Shown here: one piece after another, positions 15,527 through 24,857 of the stretch
Numbering within the stretch: position 1 is the stretch's first letter
How the letters are laid out: every line of letters starts with the position of its first letter
Source of the DNA: Desulfobulbaceae bacterium
GTDB lineage: Bacteria > Desulfobacterota > Desulfobulbia > Desulfobulbales > VMSU01
Direction: 5' to 3'
Assembly (NCBI GenBank): GCA_015231515.1
Contig: JADGBM010000008.1
Span: forward strand, 1-58,461
Length of the DNA stretch: 58,461 nucleotides
The notes under the pieces: model-generated
What the model was told of the DNA's origin: nothing
Database searches by the model: none
What the model saw: only the letters and a program-made list of their open reading frames with translations
Position numbers and translations under genes: made by a program

Positions 15527-16681
15527 CTACGAAAGCCTGTTCTTAAAATCATCATAACCAAACTCCCTAATCACCTTCAGATCACCATTATTAAAGAGGG
15601 CAATCGTCGGCAGTCGAACACCATTAAACGTTGTTGTTTTAACCATACTGTAATGAGCCATATCCGTAAAAACCAGCCGGTCCCCAACAGCAAGAGGCCT
15701 ATCAAACGAATAATCACCAATTATATCTCCGGCCAGACAACTAATGCCACCTAGACGATAGGTATTTGGCTTTTCTAAAGGCTCTCCTGAACCAATTATA
15801 TGAGGCCGATAAGGCATTTCCAGAACATCAGGAAGATGCGTTGAAGCAGAGGCATCGAGAATTGCGATGCGTGCTCCGTTGTTAAATATATCGAGCACAG
15901 TTGCCACAAAGATACCGGCGTTAAGCGCCACAGCCTCACCCGGCTCCAGGTATACATCCACCTTATATTTATCTCTCAAATCCCTAACAAGGGAGCAGAG
16001 ATGCTCCACATTGTAATCAGGTCGGGTTATATGATGACCACCGCCCAGATTGATCCAGTCCACTTCATGAAAATAGCGGCCAAATTTATTTTCAACTGCG
16101 CGCAAGGTTCGTTCAAGGGCGTACGAATCCTGCTCGCAAAGGGTATGGAAATGAAACCCGGATATGCCGCTAAGGTCAACTCCGGCAATCTCCTCAGCCC
16201 GAATACCAAGACGCGACTCGGGACGGCAAGGATCATAGAGGGCTGTTTTTGTTTCAGAGTGCTCAGGATTAAGTCGCAACCCAAACTTAACTTTGCGCAC
16301 ATGCCCCAGACAGACGTCTTTGAATCGCTGCCATTGACCAATGGAGTTAAAAACTAGGTGATCGCTGACCTCCATAATTTCGGCTAAGGTCTTTTCGGTA
16401 TAGGCAGGTGAAAAGGTATGGACTTCACCGCCAAACTCCTGTCTCCCCAGCAAGGCCTCATCAATCGAACTGGCGCACGTTCCGGCCAGAGTCTTGTTCA
16501 AAATCGGAAAGACACTGAACATGGCAAAACCCTTTAAAGCCAAAAGAATTTTCGCTTTGGTTTTTTGCTGCACGTGATCGAGCACTGCCAGGTTACGCTC
16601 AAGCGCCTGCTGGTCGACAATAAAACAGGGAGAAGGAACCGTGTTCAAGTCGAAATTGATGGTGTCGTCAGTTACGATCAC
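15527..16681 (-). CDS. nspC: Carboxynorspermidine/carboxyspermidine decarboxylase
   Basis: A 384-residue PLP enzyme of the alanine-racemase fold that removes CO2 from carboxyspermidine (or carboxynorspermidine) to give the triamine. LALKGFA carries the PLP lysine K50; FHFHTLCEQ, NLGGGHH and LEPGEA form the cofactor and substrate pocket, with DASASTHLPDVLEMPYRP near the C-terminal active site. Its ATG overlaps the stop of the upstream dehydrogenase by 4 bases. Since agmatinase in the same operon makes putrescine, the product is more likely spermidine than norspermidine. Confidence 0.92.
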   Translation of the reverse strand: MIVTDDTINFDLNTVPSPCFIVDQQALERNLAVLDHVQQKTKAKILLALKGFAMFSVFPILNKTLAGTCASSIDEALLGRQEFGGEVHTFSPAYTEKTLAEIMEVSDHLVFNSIGQWQRFKDVCLGHVRKVKFGLRLNPEHSETKTALYDPCRPESRLGIRAEEIAGVDLSGISGFHFHTLCEQDSYALERTLRAVENKFGRYFHEVDWINLGGGHHITRPDYNVEHLCSLVRDLRDKYKVDVYLEPGEAVALNAGIFVATVLDIFNNGARIAILDASASTHLPDVLEMPYRPHIIGSGEPLEKPNTYRLGGISCLAGDIIGDYSFDRPLAVGDRLVFTDMAHYSMVKTTTFNGVRLPTIALFNNGDLKVIREFGYDDFKNRLS

Positions 16682-17877
16682 AAATCTACTCCTGCAAGGT
16701 CGCCCTCGTACTCAACCCAAGGCAGGCCATGGATAGTAAGTTTCTCCATAAACGGCTCTGGATCAAACTGCTCCATGTTAAAGACACCCTCTCCTCTCCA
16801 CTTACCGGTAAGCATCATCATTGCCCCGATCATTGCCGGCACGCCCGTTGTGTACGAAACCGCCTGAGACTTCACCTCTTTATAGCACTGCTCGTGGTCG
16901 CAGATATTATAGATATAGTAGCTCTTTGCCTTGCCATCTTTTATGCCCTTGATCAGGCAGCCTATACAGGTTCGCCCCTTTGTGAGCGGCCCGAGGGAAC
17001 TCGGATCAGGAAGCACTGCCTTTAAGAACTGTAGCGGTATGATCTCCTGCCCCTGGTAGTTGATGGGCTTAATACCCGTCATGCCAATTCCCTGAAGAAC
17101 ATTGAGATGATTGAGGTAGTTATCAGAAAAAGTCATCCAGAAACGGCCCCTTTTGATTTCCGGGATATGTCGGACTAATGATTCCAGCTCTTCATGATAC
17201 AGAAGATATATTTTCTTAGGGCCAATTCCTTCAGGGAAATCAAAGGTCTGGCAGTGGCTCAGTGGCTCAGTCTCCTTCCAGACACCATTTTCAAAGAACT
17301 TGCCGCGTTGGGTAACTTCTCGGATATTAATTTCGGGATTAAAGTTTGTGGCAAATGGCTGACCATGATCACCAGCATTGCAATCAATAATGTCTAAGGT
17401 GTGAATCTGGTCAAAATGTTTTTTCTTGGCCCAGGCCGTAAAAACATTTGTCACCCCAGGATCAAAACCACTGCCCAGAAGTGCCATGAGACCTCTATCC
17501 TGAAAGCGCTGCTGATAATCCCACTGCCATTTGTAGCAGAATTTCGCCTCATCTGGCGGCTCATAATTTGCCGTATCCAGATAATCCACTCCCGTTTCAA
17601 GACAGGCGTCCATAATGTGCAGATCCTGGTATGGCAACGCAACATTAACAACCAGTTGCGGGCCAAACTCTTTTATCAGACTGACCAGTTCAGGGACGTT
17701 ATCAGCGTCTACCTGCTCGGTGCGTATTGGACTCTTGATCTGGCTGGCAATCTGTTCGCATTTGGAAACAGTGCGGCTTGCCAGGCAGATCTCACTGAAA
17801 ACCTCTGGCACCTGAGCACATTTATGGGTAACAACTGACCCGACACCGCCTGCACCAATTATTAAAACTCGTGACAT
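16678..17877 (-). CDS. Carboxynorspermidine/carboxyspermidine dehydrogenase (saccharopine dehydrogenase-like)
   Basis: A 399-residue NADPH-dependent enzyme that condenses putrescine (or diaminopropane) with aspartate semialdehyde. It has an N-terminal Rossmann motif, VLIIGAGGVGSVV, with VNVALPYQD, VDYLDTANYE and GSGFDPGVTNVF, typical of the LYS1/CANSDH family. AAGGAG lies 7 bases ahead of the ATG. It sits 33 bases after speA and overlaps nspC by 4 bases. The linked genes define the aspartate-semialdehyde route to spermidine, known from Vibrio and Campylobacter, rather than the S-adenosylmethionine route. Confidence 0.9.
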   Translation of the reverse strand: MSRVLIIGAGGVGSVVTHKCAQVPEVFSEICLASRTVSKCEQIASQIKSPIRTEQVDADNVPELVSLIKEFGPQLVVNVALPYQDLHIMDACLETGVDYLDTANYEPPDEAKFCYKWQWDYQQRFQDRGLMALLGSGFDPGVTNVFTAWAKKKHFDQIHTLDIIDCNAGDHGQPFATNFNPEINIREVTQRGKFFENGVWKETEPLSHCQTFDFPEGIGPKKIYLLYHEELESLVRHIPEIKRGRFWMTFSDNYLNHLNVLQGIGMTGIKPINYQGQEIIPLQFLKAVLPDPSSLGPLTKGRTCIGCLIKGIKDGKAKSYYIYNICDHEQCYKEVKSQAVSYTTGVPAMIGAMMMLTGKWRGEGVFNMEQFDPEPFMEKLTIHGLPWVEYEGDLAGVDL

Positions 17878-17910
17878 GTAAATACTCCTTGATCTCGGTT
17901 AAAAAGTTTT

Positions 17911-19842
17911 TTACTCTTTTTCAAAATATGTGTAACCGCGTAACCCCTCGTTGAAACAGCTGAGAATTGTTTTGCGGTCTTTTGTGGTAATAAAGTTTTG
18001 ACGAATTGAATCCTCCGCAAAATCTTTCATTCGTTTCTTGATCGCCTTCACGTCATATTCCACGTACGACAACACGTCCTCGACAGAATCGCCTTCAAGT
18101 TCGCGCACAAAGTCATACGTGCCATCACTTTGAATGTTTATGGAAACCACGTTAGTATCACCAAACAGATTATGGAGGTCGCCCAGTGTCTCCTGGTAGG
18201 CACCAACAAGAAAAACACCCAGGTAATACTCTTCACCTTTTCTCAGTTCATGTAAGTGAATTGTTTCCCTGGCATGAGGGTGTGATGGAAATTTTGTTAT
18301 TTTCCCCTCACAGTCGCAGGTAATATCAGCGATTATGGCGCTCCGGGTAGGGGCTTCGCCCAGGCGATGAATAGGTGTAACCGGAAACAGCTGGCCTATA
18401 GCCCAGACATCAGGTAGAGATTGAAACAGACTGAAATTCCCATAGTAGATATCAGGAATAAGTTTTTCAATTTGTTCTATTTCTTCAGGGACATAATCAA
18501 GCTCACTAGCCACCTTAGTAATTTTTATCAGAATGTGCCGGATAAGGTCATCGGCAATTGCCTTCTCACGCATAGTAATCTGGCTGTTCTTAAAAAGCTG
18601 CTGCGCCTGACTTTTGTAAAAAAACGCATCGTTGTAACATTCCTGGATATCTTTTGCCGAAACCATGTTGTAGGTCGACAGGAGATTATCAAGCAGATCA
18701 TAGGTGGTTTTCGGCAGATCCACAGGAATTGGATGCGGGGTAACTTCCGTAACATCTAAGACGTTAAAAAGGAGTACCGAATAATAGGCTACAGTAAAGC
18801 GTCCAGACTCTGTCACAATTGTTGGATGCGCGATATTGTTCTTATCAAGAACCGAGGCAATGGTTTCGACAATATCACAACAATACTCTTCAACTGAATA
18901 GTTACGACTTGAATGATAGTTTGTTTTTGATCCATCATAGTCAACTGCAAGTCCTCCACCAAGGTCAAGAAATCCCATCGCCGCACCCTCTTTCACGAGC
19001 TCTTCGTAAATACGGCATGCCTCAATAACCCCGGCGCGAATATCTTGGATATTAGGAATCTGCGACCCGATGTGATAGTGCTGCAACTGGAGACAGTCAA
19101 GTTTATCGTCTTCTTTTAAGCGGTCAATCACATCAATAACCTGGCTCATTGTAAGACCAAAAACACTCGCCTCACCACCAGATTCAGCCCACTGCCCTTC
19201 TGCTTTCGTCGATAATTTTATGCGAAGTCCCAGCAGAGGACGAACACCGATTTTTTTGGCCCTTTCCAGAATCACTTCAAGTTCGCCGGGCATCTCCAGG
19301 ACAAAGAAGCATTTCAGCCCCATTTTCGTTGCATAAAGGCCCAGGTCAATAAACTCTTCATCTTTGTAACCATTACAGATCAGGCAGGCATCACGGTTAT
19401 CAAGCATTGAAATTGCGGCAATAAGCTCGGATTTGCTTCCGGCCTCAAGGCCATGATCATACTCTCTGCCAAACTGGGTAATAGCCTCAACAACCTGTTC
19501 CTGCTGATTAACCTTAATGGGAAAAACACCTTTATATTTACCTGTATAACCAACCTCTTTAATGACCTTGTTAAAACTCTCATGCAGCCTTTTTATCTGA
19601 GAGCCAAGTATATTCTCAATTCGAAGAAGCACAGGCATCGCAAGTCCACGCTCCTCAATACCTCTTGCGATTTCAAACAGACTGATCTTCACCCCATTGT
19701 CTTTCCCCAAAGGAGTGATCACAACCTCGCCAAACTCATCCACGGCAAAATAACCAGCACCCCATTTATCGATGCCGTAAAGATTAGCTGCGTCTTCAAC
19801 TGTCCATTTTTTCTTTTTAGTCATAGCGTTATTCAGTACCAT
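17911..19842 (-). CDS. speA: Biosynthetic arginine decarboxylase
   Basis: A 643-residue PLP enzyme converting arginine to agmatine. The N-terminal half is the alanine-racemase-like barrel with FPIKVNQQ (PLP lysine) and HIGSQIPN; LDLGGGLAVDY binds the phosphate. The C-terminal part (ITCDCEGKI, VGAYQETLGDLHNLFGDTN) matches SpeA. ATG 19842 gives the longest form; ATG 19824 (MTKKKKWT) is an alternative start with no clear difference in ribosome binding site. It is the first gene of the speA-dehydrogenase-nspC-speB operon. A consensus sigma-54 promoter lies about 100 bases upstream on the same strand. Confidence 0.94.
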   Translation of the reverse strand: MVLNNAMTKKKKWTVEDAANLYGIDKWGAGYFAVDEFGEVVITPLGKDNGVKISLFEIARGIEERGLAMPVLLRIENILGSQIKRLHESFNKVIKEVGYTGKYKGVFPIKVNQQEQVVEAITQFGREYDHGLEAGSKSELIAAISMLDNRDACLICNGYKDEEFIDLGLYATKMGLKCFFVLEMPGELEVILERAKKIGVRPLLGLRIKLSTKAEGQWAESGGEASVFGLTMSQVIDVIDRLKEDDKLDCLQLQHYHIGSQIPNIQDIRAGVIEACRIYEELVKEGAAMGFLDLGGGLAVDYDGSKTNYHSSRNYSVEEYCCDIVETIASVLDKNNIAHPTIVTESGRFTVAYYSVLLFNVLDVTEVTPHPIPVDLPKTTYDLLDNLLSTYNMVSAKDIQECYNDAFFYKSQAQQLFKNSQITMREKAIADDLIRHILIKITKVASELDYVPEEIEQIEKLIPDIYYGNFSLFQSLPDVWAIGQLFPVTPIHRLGEAPTRSAIIADITCDCEGKITKFPSHPHARETIHLHELRKGEEYYLGVFLVGAYQETLGDLHNLFGDTNVVSINIQSDGTYDFVRELEGDSVEDVLSYVEYDVKAIKKRMKDFAEDSIRQNFITTKDRKTILSCFNEGLRGYTYFEKE

Positions 19843-19942
19843 CCACTTTCTGACTTCAGTGGAATTGAGATTACTCGGATAATGACACCGAGGGATAACA
19901 ACCTACCCTCATGTAAAATGTTATCTGAACGTTGGTCTACCT

Positions 19943-19958
19943 AGCAAAGTCGGTGCCA
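19943..19958 (-). promoter_or_regulatory. Sigma-54 promoter of the speA polyamine operon
   Basis: The minus strand reads TGGCAC-CGACT-TTGCT, a complete match to the consensus TGGCAC-N5-TTGCW with the GG and GC pairs 10 bases apart. Transcription would start about 12 bases beyond the GC, leaving roughly a 90-base leader before the speA ATG. Sigma-54 promoters need an activator bound upstream; candidate sites lie 60-210 bases away. Confidence 0.82.
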
Positions 19959-20009
19959 CACATATAACATACTGTTATCATAAGATATTTCAGTTAGCCT
20001 CACAGACAC

Positions 20010-20030
20010 ATCGGAACATGAAGTTCCGAT
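20010..20030. promoter_or_regulatory. Upstream activator site 1 (GAAC-N5-GTTC)
   Basis: ATCGGAAC-N5-GTTCCGAT, perfect 8-bp arms. Its centre is about 65 bases upstream of the -24 element of the sigma-54 promoter, a usual enhancer distance. Confidence 0.7.
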
Positions 20031-20114
20031 ACCTGTGACGTATGCCCATTAATTTTGGAATTAATCAAAATTAATGGTCGTAATTAGTTGATAAAACAGT
20101 ATAAAATAGAACAA

Positions 20115-20131
20115 AGGAACTACAGGTTCTT
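20115..20131. promoter_or_regulatory. Upstream activator site 2 (GAAC-N5-GTTC)
   Basis: GGAAC-TACAG-GTTCT. It shares the GAAC-N5-GTTC core with sites 1 and 3. Its centre (20123) is exactly 30 bp from that of site 3, about three helical turns, so both would face the same side of the DNA. Confidence 0.65.
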
Positions 20132-20144
20132 GTTTAACGATAAA

Positions 20145-20161
20145 CGGAACCACAAGTTCTT
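20145..20161. promoter_or_regulatory. Upstream activator site 3 (GAAC-N5-GTTC)
   Basis: GGAAC-CACAA-GTTCT. With site 2 it forms a 30-bp direct repeat (each unit ends GTTCTT-N-TTTA). It ends about 50 bases before the start of the enhancer-binding protein gene, so it could also serve autoregulation. Confidence 0.65.
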
Positions 20162-20209
20162 TTTTATAGAAAAATATTGGCCACCGGCCAACAGCAAAAA
20201 GGAGCTCGT

Positions 20210-21616
20210 GTGAAAAATAGTCTGGTGATCAGCAAAGATCCGGAAGTATTTTCTCTATTCAGAGAGATGAGCGCAAAAGGCAGCAATCTTTTATCGCCAG
20301 CCTCTTCATTGGCCGAAGGAATCGAGATCATTAAGAGATCTCGGTGTGATTTGATTTTTATCGATATGAAGATTTTAAATCAGGCAGCCGCCTCCGGTGG
20401 ATATAAGGCCGTACTGCAATCCTTCTGGATACTCTATCCCTCTGTTGAAATTATCGTAATGACCTCCCAGAAAATGCTCAGGGAGGCTGTGAAAGCTGTC
20501 AAACAAGGGGTTAGCGATTATATCACCTACCCTCTTGTTTCAGACGAAATCCGCCTGGTGGTCAAGAGTATTAATGAGTCCCAAAAAGTACAATCTGAAC
20601 TTGATTATTTGCGTGAAGAGACCTGGGACAAAGACTCGATCACTCTTTCCCAGACACGCTGTGCAGCCATGCAGCAGGTTTTCAATAACGTCCAATCCGT
20701 ATCTTCCACAAAAAGTACCGTGCTTTTAACCGGCGAGACAGGAACCGGCAAGGGGGTACTAGCAAAAATTATCCACAAATTGAGCAACAGAAAAAACGAA
20801 CAGTTTATCAATGTCCATTGTGGCGCTATCCCCGACACTCTTTTAGAGAGTGAACTTTTTGGCCATGAAAAAGGTGCCTTTACCGGGGCAATTCGGCGTA
20901 AACTCGGAAAATTTGAGATAGCAGAAGGTGGAACCATCTTCCTCGACGAGATTGGCACAATCACACCGGCCGCCCAGATCAAACTGCTCCAGGTTTTACA
21001 AGATAGCACATTCCAGCGTGTTGGAGGGGAAGATTCCATTGAGGCAAATATCCGAATCATTGCCGCAACCAACGTTGAACTCAAGCAACTCTGTGATGAG
21101 CAAAAATTCAGAAATGATCTGTACTATCGACTCAATGTTTTTCCGATAGAGCTTCCTCCTCTCCGAGATCGGAAGGAAGACATTCCGCTCTTGATTGAGG
21201 TGTTTCTGGAACGGCTCAACAAATTTCAAACAAAAAACATCTTCGATATCCACTCCCAGGTAATTACCGCTTTTCTTAACTACTCATGGCCGGGAAACAT
21301 CCGTGAACTCGAAAACGTAATGGAGAGAGCCTACATTCTCGAAAAATCCTCTGTCCTCATGCCCGATAGCTTCCCGGCCGAACTGTTTATGGAGCAGGAC
21401 GCCCTTTCCCTGGCCAAAATAGACACCATGCTGCCCTTGACTGAAGTCAGAAAGAGAGGCGTGGAAGAGATTGAGCGGCGCTATCTCAAAGAAATACTCG
21501 AAAAAAACATGGGAAAAATCAACAAAAGCGCTGAGGCTTCAGGCATTACAACAAGGCAGCTTCACAAGTTGATGCTGCGGCACGGATTGCACAAAGAAGC
21601 ATTCAAAACACACTGA
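20210..21616 (+). CDS. Sigma-54-dependent enhancer-binding protein with pseudo-receiver domain
   Basis: A 468-residue NtrC-family activator. Residues 1-120 are receiver-like: FIDMK supplies a possible phosphoacceptor, but the acidic pair is reduced to SKDPE, so classical phosphorylation is doubtful. The AAA+ domain has GETGTGKG (Walker A), ELFGHEKGAFTGA with the sigma-54-contacting GAFTGA loop, IFLDEIGT (Walker B) and WPGNIRELEN. A Fis-type helix-turn-helix closes the protein (KINKSAEASGITTRQL). The frame opens at TTG 20177, but GGAG 5 bases before GTG 20210 decides the start. Its divergent position to a sigma-54 promoter and three palindromes makes it the likely regulator of polyamine synthesis. 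No sensor kinase is adjacent. Confidence 0.92.
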   Translation: MKNSLVISKDPEVFSLFREMSAKGSNLLSPASSLAEGIEIIKRSRCDLIFIDMKILNQAAASGGYKAVLQSFWILYPSVEIIVMTSQKMLREAVKAVKQGVSDYITYPLVSDEIRLVVKSINESQKVQSELDYLREETWDKDSITLSQTRCAAMQQVFNNVQSVSSTKSTVLLTGETGTGKGVLAKIIHKLSNRKNEQFINVHCGAIPDTLLESELFGHEKGAFTGAIRRKLGKFEIAEGGTIFLDEIGTITPAAQIKLLQVLQDSTFQRVGGEDSIEANIRIIAATNVELKQLCDEQKFRNDLYYRLNVFPIELPPLRDRKEDIPLLIEVFLERLNKFQTKNIFDIHSQVITAFLNYSWPGNIRELENVMERAYILEKSSVLMPDSFPAELFMEQDALSLAKIDTMLPLTEVRKRGVEEIERRYLKEILEKNMGKINKSAEASGITTRQLHKLMLRHGLHKEAFKTH

Positions 21617-21645
21617 CAGCTAACTGCCAAAAGTTGAGAGATCTG

Positions 21646-22503
21646 CTAATATATTTTTCTTTTTGAGAAACTTTTTCCTAAAACTGAAAAGGTATTTTCA
21701 ACGATAAAGAGAGCGTTCTCGTCAATGGTAAATACCGCCTCTTCGAGTCGCTTGAGTTGAATGTTATTGATCACCGTCATCAAGACAGAGCGCGGTGCTT
21801 TCGAGTATATGCCCCACCCGTTCAAGAGGGTCCCGCCTATTTTTAACTTTTCTTGAATCTCTTCAGAAATGCTCTCGCAAAGATCAGACACGATAAAAAC
21901 AACCTTTCGCTGACTGAACATGGCAAGTGTTTGCTCCATTACTGCTGAGGCAACAAAGGTCATGATTATTGAGGCCATAACAAGGTCGATATCGAGGTAG
22001 ATAAGGCTGCAAAGGTAAAGCAGCGTGTTAAATACAAAATAAAATTTACCGATGCCGATATTGAAGTTCTGAAACATCCAAACAGCAACAACATCGAGTC
22101 CACCGTTAGAGCCAAGCGACCGCAGAACAATCCCCACACCAAGGCCGGATAATAAGCCACAGGCAACAGCTGCATAGAGCTGGTCTTTTATCTGTAGTTC
22201 AAGCTCGATTGACATATATGCCAAAGTGAAAATCAGCATGGACGACACGCTGTACCAGAGAAAACGCCTGCTGATAGTTCGCCAGGCAATTATAAACATC
22301 GGAATATTAAACAACAGATATAACCCGGAAATACTACCGAAACCTGTAGTGAAAAAAAGCAGCGATGCAGCACCAAAAAGACCTCCAGGGACAAAGTGAT
22401 GCGGAAGGGCAATTGATTTAAGGGCGAACGCTGTAATAATTGAACCAACAATAATCTGTAGAATATTCCAGTGGATTGAATACGTGAAACCTTTTTGAAT
22501 CAT
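21646..22503 (-). CDS. YitT family membrane protein (DUF161 with C-terminal DUF2179)
   Basis: A 285-residue inner-membrane protein with about six N-terminal helices. Family signatures are LPHHFVPGGLFGAA, GLGVGIVLRSLGSNGGLDVVA and the cytosolic DUF2179 domain (VFIVSD, GGTLLNGWGIYSKAPRSVLM, VFTIDENALFIVEN). Its molecular role is not established; YitT proteins are sometimes assumed to be transporters. It converges on the enhancer-binding protein gene (29-base gap) and lies downstream of ablB on the same strand, with a 116-base gap. Confidence 0.88.
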   Translation of the reverse strand: MIQKGFTYSIHWNILQIIVGSIITAFALKSIALPHHFVPGGLFGAASLLFFTTGFGSISGLYLLFNIPMFIIAWRTISRRFLWYSVSSMLIFTLAYMSIELELQIKDQLYAAVACGLLSGLGVGIVLRSLGSNGGLDVVAVWMFQNFNIGIGKFYFVFNTLLYLCSLIYLDIDLVMASIIMTFVASAVMEQTLAMFSQRKVVFIVSDLCESISEEIQEKLKIGGTLLNGWGIYSKAPRSVLMTVINNIQLKRLEEAVFTIDENALFIVENTFSVLGKSFSKRKIY

Positions 22504-22619
22504 TGCAGAATACCGAATTGAGACCTTTTACTGTTGTTTTGTTGTCTGAAGATAGGATTGTTTCGGTCAGATTACACAATAATAAAAATAGCGAAACAGA
22601 TAATGATACAAGGAAGAAT

Positions 22620-23471
22620 TTAGCAGATAGTTTTGTGCCAGATATTCATGCTTTCGATGTTGCCTGAGATATTGGTATTATTTTTGAGTCTCCCCCCTAA
22701 CTCATAGCCGAGCTTGGAGAAAGTTATGTTAATTCCGGCGGATTTCGCTCTTGCAATTGTATAGGCCGTTCTGATCCCCTTTTTTTTCATCTCTTTTTCC
22801 ATTCGAAGAAGGAGATGTACCCCGAGGCTATTGCCACGCCACTTTGGCAGTGTTGCGAAATCAGTCATTTCAACGTTTTGGGATGTCACATCAATTTCAG
22901 CAGAAGAAAGAGCAATAAGCCGCCCATTTTTTTCAATCCCAAAATAATCGACATTACTCTGCATGCTGTCTTTAAGAAACAGGGGGTCATGGATTGGAAA
23001 GGGGTAGGTTTGGAAAACCTTTTTGTAAATTGTTGCCATTATTTCAACATCCTCTTCTTTACATCGATGCAATCTGAACAACTCTTTATCCAACGATTCG
23101 TTGGTACTGCCAGATTTATTAAAGGCAAGGCGAAGTATTTTCTTGATATCTGCTGCATCAGGCTCTGAAGCACGTTCTTCATCAAGGTAATACCCCATAA
23201 AAACACCGGCGATTGCACCATTAAAGAATCGGGGAATTGAAGCTTCTTCGATATACCCTTCACGTACAAATTGTTTAGAATAATCAGCAGGAATCTTCAC
23301 AAATATCTTTGAGTATTCATGACGTTCTGCCATTTTTACCAAATCTGAAGGCAGCGACCGGGGCAGACTGTTGCCAACCTTCATTAAATAGATGCGATCA
23401 TTGAGAGGCCCATGCTGGATAATTGAACCATCGGGAAGTTCTTTTACCTTATCTGGTGGTTGTTTGGACAT
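22620..23471 (-). CDS. ablB: Beta-lysine N6-acetyltransferase
   Basis: GNAT-family enzyme that acetylates beta-lysine to N-epsilon-acetyl-beta-lysine, a compatible solute first known from methanogens. The C-terminal half holds the GNAT fold (TDFATLPKWRGNSLGVHLLLRM, the acetyl-CoA loop); the N-terminal half is the AblB-specific domain (DRIYLMKV, FVREGYIEE). The open frame extends to 23525 inside ablA, but ATG 23471 with GAGGAT upstream gives 283 residues and a 7-base gap after the ablA stop. The pairing with ablA supports the function strongly. Confidence 0.9.
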   Translation of the reverse strand: MSKQPPDKVKELPDGSIIQHGPLNDRIYLMKVGNSLPRSLPSDLVKMAERHEYSKIFVKIPADYSKQFVREGYIEEASIPRFFNGAIAGVFMGYYLDEERASEPDAADIKKILRLAFNKSGSTNESLDKELFRLHRCKEEDVEIMATIYKKVFQTYPFPIHDPLFLKDSMQSNVDYFGIEKNGRLIALSSAEIDVTSQNVEMTDFATLPKWRGNSLGVHLLLRMEKEMKKKGIRTAYTIARAKSAGINITFSKLGYELGGRLKNNTNISGNIESMNIWHKTIC

Positions 23472-23478
23472 ATTGTTG

Positions 23479-24783
23479 TTATCCTCTTCGGCCATGACGC
23501 GAATTATTTTTGGGAACCAGGGCAATCATATTATTGCTGTCAGCCAGTAGTTTCTCAATTCCTAAAGAACGGGTTTCATCTGCATCCTCAAGAGAAAGTT
23601 GCAAGTCACACTCATCGCAATTTCTTTTACAAAATGTGGGTTCATAAGAGTCCGGTTCTTTGTAGGTTGTGATCACGCCTTCATAATTTCGCAAAACAAC
23701 TTTATTGGTAGACCAGGAGATTAGATAATTTGGCATCACGGGGATCTTGCCACCTCCACCTGGTGCATCAATTACATAGGTTGGAACACAAAATCCGCTT
23801 GTATGACCGATAAGACTCTCGAGGATTTCAATACCTTTACCAACCGGCGTTCTGAAGTGATTAAGCCCCTCCGAGAGATCGCATTGATACAAATAGTATG
23901 GCCTCACGCGGTTTGCGACAAGTTTGTGAAATAGCGAACGCATAATTCTTGAACAATCATTAACACCCGACAAGAGGACAGTTTGATTGCCAAGTGGGAT
24001 ACCAGCGTCCGCCAACTTTTTCAAAGATTCTTTCGATGAGGTTGTCAGTTCACGGGGATGATTGAAATGGGTATTAATCCAGATCGGACTATGTTTTTTC
24101 AACATTGCAACTAATCGGTCTGTGATTCGATATGGAAGAACAACAGGCGTCCGTGTTCCAATTCGAACCACTTCCACGTGGTCAATCATCTTTAATTCAG
24201 TAAGAATCCAATCCAGATAATCGGTTGACAAAAGAAACGGATCGCCTCCACTCAAGAGAACATCTCTTATTTGAGGCGTTTGCCGAATATATTCAATTCC
24301 TTTCATAATTTGATCTTTTCCAGGTATGGTGTCCCGGTCTCCGACTTGGCGTTTTCTTGTACAATGTCTGCAGTACATGGAACACATGTTACTGACCAGC
24401 AGCAGCACCCGATCCGGATATCTGTGCGTGAGCCCGGGGACAGGACTATCTGCATCTTCATGCAGAGGGTCAACCATATCGGTATCTTGAATCTCAAGTT
24501 CGTTGATCACCGGAAAACTCTGCTTGAAGATTGGGTCTTTCTCTACGTCATCAGTTTTTATAAGGGAAAGATAATAAGGTGTTATGGACATCGGGAATTT
24601 ATTGACAATCGTCCGAAAATCACGACGTAAATCCTCTGAAAGCTCAATGTCCAGGAGTCTTTCAAAGGTATCCACATCCTTGATGCAGTGTTTGATCTGC
24701 CACTGCCAATCTTTCCATTTGCCGACCGAATCAAAGCCAATCTCGTTAAATATATCTTGTTGCTGTGTGCTAAGCATTTCCAT
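23479..24783 (-). CDS. ablA: L-lysine 2,3-aminomutase
   Basis: Radical SAM and PLP enzyme that moves the alpha-amino group of lysine to the beta carbon. CSMYCRHC (C134, C138, C141) is the CxxxCxxC motif for the [4Fe-4S] cluster. TRKRQVGD and [10 protein letters not shown] follow, and [14 protein letters not shown] supplies the PLP lysine. Late cysteines (FCKRNCDEC) may bind zinc as in clostridial KamA. At 434 residues it is of usual length. AAGGAA precedes the ATG. With ablB it forms a two-gene osmolyte operon, pointing to a saline or fluctuating habitat; ablA is preferred over the catabolic kamA because of that partner. Confidence 0.94.
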   Translation of the reverse strand: MEMLSTQQQDIFNEIGFDSVGKWKDWQWQIKHCIKDVDTFERLLDIELSEDLRRDFRTIVNKFPMSITPYYLSLIKTDDVEKDPIFKQSFPVINELEIQDTDMVDPLHEDADSPVPGLTHRYPDRVLLLVSNMCSMYCRHCTRKRQVGDRDTIPGKDQIMKGIEYIRQTPQIRDVLLSGGDPFLLSTDYLDWILTELKMIDHVEVVRIGTRTPVVLPYRITDRLVAMLKKHSPIWINTHFNHPRELTTSSKESLKKLADAGIPLGNQTVLLSGVNDCSRIMRSLFHKLVANRVRPYYLYQCDLSEGLNHFRTPVGKGIEILESLIGHTSGFCVPTYVIDAPGGGGKIPVMPNYLISWSTNKVVLRNYEGVITTYKEPDSYEPTFCKRNCDECDLQLSLEDADETRSLGIEKLLADSNNMIALVPKNNSRHGRRG

Positions 24784-24857
24784 AAAGTTCCTTCTTTTTA
24801 TGAATAGTTGACAAGCAGGTTGCCATAACTAATTCTTTAGTTTCATTAATATTTACT

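Larger units (their letters stand above)
19843..20209. promoter_or_regulatory. Divergent regulatory region between speA and the enhancer-binding protein gene
   Basis: The 367-base gap contains no gene. It holds a sigma-54 promoter facing speA and three GAAC-N5-GTTC palindromes, listed separately. No sigma-54 promoter facing the regulator gene was found. Confidence 0.7.
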
